Shown here in pieces: positions 18,210 to 25,817 of a stretch of 25,817 nucleotides of DNA. The translations under genes and the position numbers were made by a program. A model generated the notes under the pieces. That model did not search any database and was not told where the DNA came from. It was given only the letters and a program-made list of their open reading frames with translations. The DNA comes from Penaeus vannamei (lineage: Eukaryota > Arthropoda > Malacostraca > Decapoda > Penaeidae): positions 24,787,399 through 24,813,215 of the forward strand of contig NC_091552.1 in assembly GCF_042767895.1 (NCBI RefSeq), given 5' to 3'. Position 1 is the first letter of the stretch; each line of letters starts with the position of its first letter.

Positions 18210-20948
18210 ATGAGTGGCGTGCTGACAATCGTGCAAGCGAATGTAAGATTATTTTTCAATATACGTAACATTTTTTACGATTTCCTCGATCGGGAATGTC
18301 CTGACGTGGTTCTTTTAAATTCCACCTCTATCACTAACTCCTATGCTATCAAACACTTCGGCTACACGTCAAGACAGTCACGAAACGGCTGGTTCGTAGG
18401 GTCCTGCATCCTCGTCAAATCCACCCTTCGTTTCGAATTCATTTCACCCCCATTCATCCATCCAGACTTCATGGCTGTAAAGCTATTCACCCAGCAGGGC
18501 CCTATAATGATTGCCACGGCCTATATCAGACCAAATTCAAACTTGCCACTTTCAGATTTCAATAAATTATTCAGCTATAATAATCTTCCAGTCTTCTTCG
18601 CCGGGGATGTCAACGCATCACACATATCACTACACCACACAACCACGAACGCACACGGTAGACAGCTCTTGTCTATTTTCAACACAAAAAGACTACATTA
18701 CATAGGACCCGACTTCCACACCACAATCACAGCTAGGGGAAAAGGCAGACCTGATCTCGTGTTCGGGAACAGGGCCGCCCTCCCCTACCACACACACCTA
18801 CAACCAGGTCCGAACATCGGTTCTGACCACATACCCGTGATCATAAAACTTTCCACCTCACCTATACATAACAAAGAAACGCCATCCTTCCGGTATAAGA
18901 AAGCAGACTGGAACGATTTTAAATCTTATCTTTCAGATCAAAGTTTCTTTAACCTTGACAGAGAAAATGTTCTCGAAATAGATAGGCACTGGCATCATCT
19001 CTTTGCTTGGATTTCAGCAGCAATGCTCCGGTCCATCCCACGAGAGCGTTACAAAATACGTAAATCATTCCATCCAAGCGAGAGAACCAAGCGTCTCCTG
19101 ACCTGCTACAGGAATAATTTTCTCCAAAATATTCAGAATTTACACCGAGTTCGGTGGGACCTCACTATCCTCAGAAATCATGTCATAGATAGTTTTGATA
19201 ATGACCGCAAAATTCACTGGCAAAATTTGATTAAACAAACAGAATCGATGCGAGTTCGCAATCCACGGGAATTTTGGCAAAAGATTAAACAGTTAAAAGG
19301 CAGTAACTTCCCTCCGTTCAGTCACCTCCTCAAGGACAACACAGATCCCGTGGATGTTATCAATTTTTTTCGTGATCACTGGCAAACTGTATTCTATCCT
19401 CATGAACCACACCCCTTTTTTAATTAACATTTTCAATCCATCAACACCTGGAGCCAAGAACACAGGATAGAAACAGAGCCAGAGCCAATTATCCACATGG
19501 ATAGGCTGGACGACACATGCGAACTCCGTGCTCCCATCTTGCTGGAGGAGATTAAACAAATAATAAAGAGGTTTCCTCGTAAGGCTCCGGGCTCCTCTCA
19601 GATCGGGCGTGACGCACTCCTTCATCTCCCTGACAACGTTTTACGAGCTATGACGCACCTGTACAATACCTCTCTTGCTTCTGGCTACTTTCCTGCTCCC
19701 TTTAAGACTGCTATCGTGGCCCTCATACCTAAGCCAAACAAAGACCTCACTGACCCCAAGAATTACCGCCCAATTAGTTTACTAGAGACATTAGGCAAAA
19801 TTTTTGAAAGAATCATTAATTCCCGACTAAGGCGGTATCTCGACGACCATGACCTACTTTCTTCCAAACAATTTGGCTTTCGCTCTCACCGCTCGACTAC
19901 TGACGCACTGAACCTACTGACTAACTACTGTCTTAACAACAAAGACAGACGACTTAAGACGGTCCTCGTGACCAAAGACGTGGAGCGAGCCTTCGACACA
20001 GTCTGGCATGCTGGCTTGAAGTACAAAATCTGCACTAAATTCAATTTTCCCTCGTGCACCAGCAGCTTCTTGGATGGCCGTAAATTAAAGCTAAAATTTA
20101 AAGGCAAAGTTTCCTCTACAATCAATATGCACGCGGGTGTACCTCAAGGCAGCATAATCAGCCCAACACTATACATATTATACACTAATGACCTCCCCGA
20201 CCCCACCTTCCCTGATTCACTGACGTTACTTTACGCTGGCGACTGCACGCTCTTAGCTAGACACGATTCGCTCGCTGGTGTCGTCCGACGAATCAACGAC
20301 GAGCTTGACACCGTCTCTCGATGGGAGCACAAATGGCTTATCAAAACTAACTCGACAAAAACAAAAGTCTTCTTTATAAACCCAAGACACAATCCTCCTT
20401 ACGATCCAATATACCTAAACTCTTTCGACAGACTACAAGCACCTCTTCAAATAACACACTCTTGCACCGTCTTCGGTGTCACTTTTGACACCATGTTTAG
20501 ATTCCATTATCATACCTCTTCAAAAGCCGCATTGGCTAGAAAGACCTTACAATCGCTATATCGATTCAGATGCGCTGCCTCGCGCACGAAGCTGCACCTG
20601 CTCAAAGCACTCATCACACCACTCCTCACGTACGCACCACTCACACTTACACTCGCCGCACAAACAAACAGACGCAAGCTACAGATCGTCCTGAACAAAG
20701 CACTTCGCTGGGTCTACAGCGTGGCGTGGGACGACTCTGTGTCAACAGCACGATTACACGAGAGGGCAGCGGTGCTCCCGCTGAACTTCGTGTGGCGATG
20801 GATGATTTGTAAACAACTCGACAAACTCCGTGCATGGTGCCCCGACTGGATAGAGCGTTCCAGCGCCTTCATCCAGGGACGGAGGAGCGGGATAGGCCGT
20901 TATCTCTTTTCTCTGGACTGGTCTGAGGATATTGAGCCAGCTTTCTGA
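18210..20948 (+). pseudogene. Jockey-like ORF2: endonuclease-RT, one premature stop and a YAGD active site
   Basis: A single frame runs from the ATG at 18210 to TGA at 20948 (912 codons), interrupted only by TAA at 19425-19427 (codon 406). The endonuclease occupies about 1-225: IVQANV, then ATAYIRPNSN, FFAGDVNASH and GSDHIPVII. The position where APE-like enzymes carry Glu reads LLNSTSI, with Ser at codon 38. RT occupies about 430-760: FPRKAPGSSQIG, DPKNYRPISLLETLGKIFER, KQFGFRSHRSTTDAL, motif A TKDVERAFDTVWH and motif B GVPQGSIISPTLY. Motif C reads LLYAGDCTLLA (codons 675-678, 20232-20243), where YADD is required. There is no RNase H, as usual for Jockey, and the C-terminus is LDWSEDIEPAF. 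The lost catalytic Asp and the stop make this copy inactive. Confidence 0.9.
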
Positions 20949-21480
20949 GCTTAGCAGCGCCTTCTTTTCCTTTGTGCACTCTCTCACTTCCTTCTATCTT
21001 TCTCGCTCCCCCCTCTCATGTTTTATTGTTGTTATTAATTTAACCACTCAGCATGGTTTTAACTCCCCCGAAAAATGGCCAGCCACGCTGTGCGTGAGGA
21101 AACACCCCGAGGCCCGCCATATCACGATGTGACGGGCCCCGGGATGTCCTTGGCTCGGCTCATTTCTCCTGTTTTGTGTTTGTTTTTTAATGTTTTTAAT
21201 GTTCATTTTAACGTTCATTTTTATTTTATTTCCTCGTTTAATCATTGTTTTTAATGCATGTAGTTGTTTCTTTTACACTGTAGTTTTAACATGTTTGTGT
21301 TTTAAGTTCTTTTAAGTTAAGTTTTTAAGTTTTGTTTTTGTGTTTTTAAATTCTTTTAATTTAAGTTTTTACGTTTTGTTTTTGTGTTTTTAAGTTCTTT
21401 TAAGTTTAAGTTCGTTCTCGTTCTCCAACGGAACTTTTAACCTCCCCATTAAACAACTACCTTCCGGTAAGCCCTATCCC
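20949..21480 (+). other. Probable 3' UTR of the Jockey-like element, with 44-bp repeats
   Basis: Follows the ORF2 stop and becomes strongly T-rich on the plus strand. About 2.7 units of roughly 44 bp, each starting TGTGTTTT(T)AA, begin at 21296, 21339 and 21383. No clear poly(A) or short-unit tail marks the end, so the right boundary (about 21430-21490) is a guess from the change to GC-rich sequence. Confidence 0.5.
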
Positions 21481-22313
21481 CCCTTTTAATTAACTTCCCT
21501 CACATCGCGTAAACGTCCCGCATCCTAATTCTTACCCTCATCTCACTGGTTCCGGATTTCCGACACGTGGCATCTGCCGCTCGTACCCGAGCCATGACCG
21601 CGATTCCTTTGTCGTAAAGATTGCCAACGCGCGAGCCGGGGAGGAGGTGCCACGGCCAGTGATGATAATCCACCCGTGATGTGACCGCTCGAGCACATCT
21701 CCCCGGAAGTCCCGCCGCCGACAGAGAGAAATCTCTGATCGACGCAGGCGGAGAAGATAGACTCGTTGCGGTCGCATCCGCTTTCATCCTCCTTCCATCC
21801 TCGCAGTCTCGAGGTTAGCCGAGGGCACCACCGTTGCCATGGGCGATAAGTCCGTGCACGGTGGAGCCGCAGATAGCGCCTGGCAGGCTGCCCCCTACCC
21901 CCTCCTCCCCCGTTAGCCGAGCGCAACCCGCAGCCCGGGCATGGCCACCCTTGCTGGCGCGGAACTGGCCCGCCAGTTCCACGCCAAACGGGTGAATCAT
22001 GCCATGGCTGCGGCGAGCACAAATGGCGCGGGGCCTCCCCTCGCCAGCCTTTTCCCGCCTTTTCCGACTCCAGTCATCTATCCCCCATCTATTACCCCGC
22101 ACGCTGGGTTAAGCCCTTTCTCTCTCACTAAATCATCCTTTCTATCCCCTCCTTATCGTTGCCCTCTCCCTCCTTCCTCCCCCCCCCCTTCTCTCTCGAT
22201 TTCGATTTCGAGCCGGAATCATCATTCGCCTCACGACGGTTGCTGACATTACTTGTGCTTGGTTCATCACCAAATAAAGAGATAAAATCCAGTTCGGTTT
22301 TATAACCCCAACA
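21481..22313 (+). other. Region containing the presumptive 5' LTR of the Ty3/gypsy element
   Basis: GC-rich, then pyrimidine-rich (22138-22196), with AATAAA at 22273-22278 and CA near 22313 just before the primer-binding site. Those right-end features fit the end of a 5' LTR. Its left end cannot be fixed, because no second LTR is in the window. A near-perfect palindrome lies at 21955-21986. Open frames here lack domains. Confidence 0.45.
21955..21986. repeat. Near-perfect palindrome, 15-bp arms with 2-base centre
   Basis: TGGCGCGGAACTGGC at 21955-21969 faces GCCAGTTCCACGCCA at 21972-21986. Fourteen of fifteen positions pair (the C/A position is the exception). It sits in the presumptive LTR and could be a protein-binding site or an RNA hairpin; the role is unknown. 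Confidence 0.85.
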
Positions 22314-22314
22314 C

Positions 22315-22332
22315 TGGTGACCCTCGGAGTGA
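22315..22332 (+). other. Primer-binding site of Ty3/gypsy element, tRNA-Trp-like
   Basis: TGGTGACCCTCGGAGTGA resembles the complement of the tRNA-Trp 3' end, with an extra T and a mismatch. A tRNA-Trp primer is a known mark of the CsRn1 clade of Ty3/gypsy elements. Placed one base after the putative LTR end and 20 bases before the gag ATG. Confidence 0.6.
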
Positions 22333-22351
22333 ACCAAGTTTTTCACACAAG

Positions 22352-24853
22352 ATGTCATCAACACATAGGACGCTACCAATCTGCTCTCTGGCCAGCCTGC
22401 CGGAATGGTTTCTTCAGGTGGAGCAGGAATTCCTTCACAGGAACATCACCGCCCAAACAACCAAATTCCGCATGCTGGTCACCAACCTTCCACCCGAGCT
22501 CCTTTTGACCGTCGGCGACCTCCTGAACGATCAGCGGTACGCCACATACGACGAGCTCAAGGAAGCGATCCTCAGACGCGGAGCACCAAACCCTCTGACC
22601 GCGTTGAGCTCTTTCCTCTCCTCCGACACCACGGACAACCGTACGCCTTCGGAAATTCTCCACCACTTCCAGCGCCTCCTTACCCGCACCGGCATGACCT
22701 TCCCGCCAGACGTCATGCGCTCCCTGTTCCTCAAACGGCTGCCCGCAGATATTCAGCAAATCCTGGTGGTATCAGACGCCCCATTACAGCAGCTCGCTCT
22801 GAAGGCCGACGCGATCATCGCAGCGAAAACACGCGCACCTACAGTAGCAACTGCGTCTGCCACTACCGCTACCCCCCCTGCGACGTTGGAATCCCTTACA
22901 GCCCAGGTCGCTGCATTGTCCGAAACTGTACAGAGATTATCCACGGGAGCGTTCACACTCCCGGCATCGCTTCCGCACCCCTTCGCCGCCGCGCAGAGAA
23001 CGGAACTTCAGGCGCCCTTCACCATCAAGGCACCAGTCCCGTTTCCGCACACCTTCGCCTCTGCGCAGAGATTGGAACTACAGCCGCTCCCCGACTCCGA
23101 GGCGCCGCCAAGACGACCAACGCCGCTACTTCTGCCGCTACCACGGCACGAGGTCCGTCACCACATCATGACTCACGGTCCCCCTGCCCACTCTCGCTGC
23201 CGTCCGCTCGCCCCCGACAGATGTCGCAGCGCCAAGGCGGAGTTCGCCCACATGATGCAGTTAGGGATCATACGCCCTTCCAGCAGCCAATGGGCGGCCC
23301 CTCTGCATTTGGTGAAGAAGAAGGACGGTGACTGGCGCCCGTGCGGTGATTACCGTCATCTCAACACGGTCCCCGCCCCCGACAGATACCCGCTGCCGCA
23401 CCTGCACTCCTTCTCCCACGAGCTGTCCGGCTGTACGGTCTTCTCGAGGATCGACCTCGTGAGGGCGTACCACCAGATTCCGATCGCTGAGGAGGACATC
23501 CCCAAGACGGCCGTCATTACACCGTTCGGCCTGTTCGAGTTTCTCAGGATGCCCTTCGGTCTCCGCAACGCCGCTCAGACCTTCCAGCGGTTCATCAACG
23601 ACGTGACTCGCGGCCTTGAGGGGGTCTTCACCTACATCGACGACATCCTCGTCGCCAGCACCTCAGAGGCAGACCACGCCCGTCATCTCCGCGCCCTCTT
23701 CGGCAGACTACAAGAAGCCGGGGTCGTGATCAACCCAGGGAAATGTCTCTTCGGCGCAACTTCGCTCTCTTTTCTAGGCCACACCGTCACCCCTCAAGGC
23801 ATCACCCCAGCGCAGGAGAAGGTTACCGCCATAAGAAAGTTCCCCAAGCCTGCCTTGGAGAAACAACTTCGAAAATTCCTGGGGATGTTCAACTTCTACA
23901 GGAGATTCGTTCCCAAGTGTGCCCAGCTCCTCGAGCCCCTTCACGCCCTGATCACACTTAACAGGGCCAGCAGAAACAAAATCAAGTGGGCGCCCCCTAC
24001 AAACGAAGCGTTCGAAGCCTGCAAGGAAGCCCTGGCCTCCGCCACCCTGCTGAACCACCCCCTGCCCGAGGCTCCTCTCAGCATAGCAGTCGACGCCTCC
24101 GACACTGCCATCGGCGCTGTCCTCCAGCAACGACAGGGTAAGCAATGGCAACCTCTTGCCTTTTTTTCGCAGACCCTGTCGCCACGCCAGTCACGATACA
24201 GCGCCTTCGGAAAGGAACTCCTGGCAGTGTACTCTGCGGTGAGGCACTTCCAGCCGTACGTGGAGGCTAAGGAATTCCACATCCTGACGGACCATAAACC
24301 CCTCACCTTCGCCCTACACTCGAGGACCCGCCGCCAATCCCCTCACGAGGAACGCCACCTGGACTACATCTCACAGTTCACGACGGACATCCGTGACATC
24401 CGGGGCGCGGACAACGAGGCCGCCGATGCCCTCTCGAGGGTTACCATAGCTGTAGCGACCCACGCCGACGACGCTGTGGATTACCACCTGGTCAGCAGTG
24501 AACAACGCCAGGATGCATCCATGACTCCACTCATAGAGGGCCAGACTTCCCTTAGCCTTGAGAGAGTCAAGATCCCAAACTCACGCGACGACCTTCTCTG
24601 TGATGTCTCCCTCGGCTACCCACTACCCTCCGCCGGCAATTCTTCGACGCATACCACCAGCATTGAGGCATCCGGGCCACCCAACATCTCATCCGCGGCA
24701 AAGTCGTCTGGCCTGGCATTAACAAAGACGTTCGAGAGTGGTGCCGCTCGTGCATCGAATGCCAGAGGACCAAAATCTACAGGCATACGAAATCTTTCTT
24801 CCAGACGTTTCCTATCCCAGACGAAAGGTTCCAACACATCCACATCGATATAG
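22352..24853 (+). pseudogene. Ty3/gypsy (CsRn1-like) Gag-RT-RNase H fusion with protease deleted
   Basis: One open frame of 833 codons. Residues 1-165 are a capsid-like Gag: LPEWFLQVEQEFLHRNIT, then YDELKEAILRRG and LKRLPADIQQIL. An Ala/Thr/Pro linker holds a 24-residue duplication. At about 23100-23146 the start of a Cys-His box (RRYFCRYHG) is visible only in the +1 frame; immediately after it the frame enters RT (RHHIMTHGPPAHSR). So the rest of the box and the aspartic protease are missing, with the junction at about 23146-23150. RT shows VKKKDGDWRPCGDYRHLN, SRIDLVRAYHQIPI, PFGLRNAAQTFQ and YIDD (codons 428-431). RNase H shows SIAVDASD (D581), GKELLAVYSAV, ILTDHKPL and AADALSRV. The frame departs from integrase near 24610 and stops at 24853. 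The clade rests on RT style, primer site and Cys-His box. Confidence 0.87.
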
Positions 24854-24917
24854 TGGGACCCCTGCCCTTGGACGACGGCTACAGCTACATCCTGACGATG
24901 ATCGAAGCCTTCACCAG
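24601..24917 (+). pseudogene. Integrase N-terminal part of the Ty3/gypsy element, interrupted
   Basis: In the frame shifted by -1 from the Gag-RT frame, the sequence reads TTLRRQFFDAYHQH, a TGA, GIRATQHLIRGKVVWPG and NKDVREWCRSCIECQRTK. That is the HHCC zinc domain of integrase, with CxxC visible. Then comes RFQHIHIDIVGPLPLDDG, which holds the first catalytic Asp, and ILTMIEAFTS. At about 24918 it is cut by the 3' part of I-like copy 3. The rest of the integrase core and the 3' LTR are not in the window. One frameshift, one stop and the insertion each disable it. Confidence 0.82.
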
Positions 24918-25817
24918 TTGTTTTCTTTGAACTGCATGCTTACCGCGGTGGCTGGATTGCAAGCAAGCGATCCAGCTGCCATGGTGAAAGCATGTTGCAC
25001 ACCCTTTTTACCAGCCCGGCGGCTGTGGTGGGTGGGCCCTGCCTCACAAATTGTGTGTGTACACGATTCTGCAAGTAATGTAACAGGGTGGCGTTAGGCT
25101 CGCCGCAGTGTTTACATAACCTCCCAGTCTCACTGTCAATAATTTGCCAAGTGCATTGGTAACCTAGTCTTAGTCTGAATAGTATGACTTCGGTACCTCT
25201 TTTTGTATTTGGAGGAAGGGCCAGTGGCTCATAGCCTGAAGCATCTGAGTACCACTTGGCAGCGAGCGATTTTGTGATGTTTTCTCTATGTGCTCCCCGG
25301 AGGACCACACACGCTGCAGCTTTGGTACCTTGGCTCAGTCCCCTTCGGCTGGGTTTAACGATCATGGAGGATGGGGGCATACCCCTGCCCTTTTCGGCTA
25401 GTTTATCAGCAAGCTCGTTCCCTTGTATGCCTATGTGGCTTGGGACCCAGTTTATGATGATTCTTCTACCTTGACTAAGGATTCTTTGGGCTATGTATAG
25501 TACTGTTGTCAAGAGGTAGATGTTATCTGGGGGCATGCTAAGCTGTAAACTGTCAATAGTTGCTCTTGAATCTGTATGAATGACAACGTTCCCTCCCCGT
25601 GTGTCAATGCTTCCATGATCGCAACCGTTTCAGCCTGAAGCGTTGAGGCATTGTCAGTGACCATAATGGATGCTGTGGTATCCTTTGTTGCAAAGCCGGC
25701 GCCTGCAGTATGGTTTATTGGATCCACGGATCCGTCCGTGTAGTAAGTTATACTACCCGGCGGAGTTATTTGATCAATGACCCTTTGTGCTTGTGCCTTT
25801 AGGCTAGGCATGGAATA
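24918..25817 (-). mobile_element. I-like non-LTR element, copy 3 (3'-terminal UTR missing; continues off window)
   Basis: The sequence closely matches copy 1 from about 5407 to about 6306: C-terminal zinc motif, RNase H (GNELADKLAEKG, then YYTDGSVDP and LQAETVAIMEAL) and part of the linker. The ORF2 stop is at 24940. A small deletion near 25590 splits RNase H into two frames (25536-24940 and 25811-25509). Unlike copies 1 and 2, the last roughly 100 bases with the hairpins and TTCAG tail are absent: similarity ends at GTTTTCTTTG next to integrase sequence. Confidence 0.85.

Noticed and set aside
22405..23331. 308-codon second plus-strand frame
   Set aside because: Arg/Pro/His-rich shadow of the gag-RT frame caused by high GC; no domain.

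Overview
This window looks like a stretch of a repeat-rich animal genome, most likely a crustacean and plausibly a penaeid shrimp. That guess rests on the very dense (TA)n/(CA)n/(TG)n microsatellites and on the mix of non-LTR, Penelope-like and Ty3/gypsy elements; no host gene fixes the species. I found no host protein-coding gene, tRNA, rRNA or CRISPR array. Nearly everything recognisable is a retroelement, almost all of it broken, nested or rearranged.

Layout, left to right. An unassigned start (1-240) is followed by a minus-strand reverse transcriptase (RT) crumb (about 245-395) and a decayed plus-strand RTE-like element (about 375-2168). After an unassigned stretch come about 1.2 kb of compound microsatellite (2703-3915), which holds 14 identical 18-bp units. 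Two Penelope-like fragments then face away from each other (3916-4450 minus, 4451-5303 plus) and share 262-bp inverted arms. The plus-strand fragment is cut at 5304 by copy 1 of an I-superfamily-like non-LTR element on the minus strand (5304-7835). Next are unassigned DNA, an endonuclease fragment of another non-LTR family (minus, about 8770-9130), a second microsatellite block (10061-10470), a further crumb of the RT family seen at 245-395, and a 108-bp retrotransposon tail bounded by 9-bp direct repeats.

The middle holds copy 2 of the I-like element (about 10788-15334 or beyond, minus), the most complete copy. It has ORF1 (three zinc knuckles), endonuclease, RT pieces and RNase H, but lacks two blocks of about 430 bp, one of which carried the RT catalytic YADD. 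Upstream of it sits a 32-bp minisatellite (15931-16206), and then a divergently oriented Jockey-like element on the plus strand. The Jockey-like element (about 16210-21480) is the best-preserved unit. Its ORF1 is intact. Its ORF2 is one open frame of 912 codons broken by a single TAA, with the RT active site changed to YAGD.

The right end is a Ty3/gypsy element, probably of the CsRn1 clade (tRNA-Trp-like primer site at 22315). Its gag is fused to RT by a deletion that removed the protease. The integrase is interrupted at about 24918 by copy 3 of the I-like element (minus, running off the window). The encoded activities are those of retrotransposition: RNA-binding ORF1/Gag proteins, target-nicking endonucleases, RTs and RNases H. 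Every copy seen here has at least one disabling lesion, except the lone Jockey-like ORF1.
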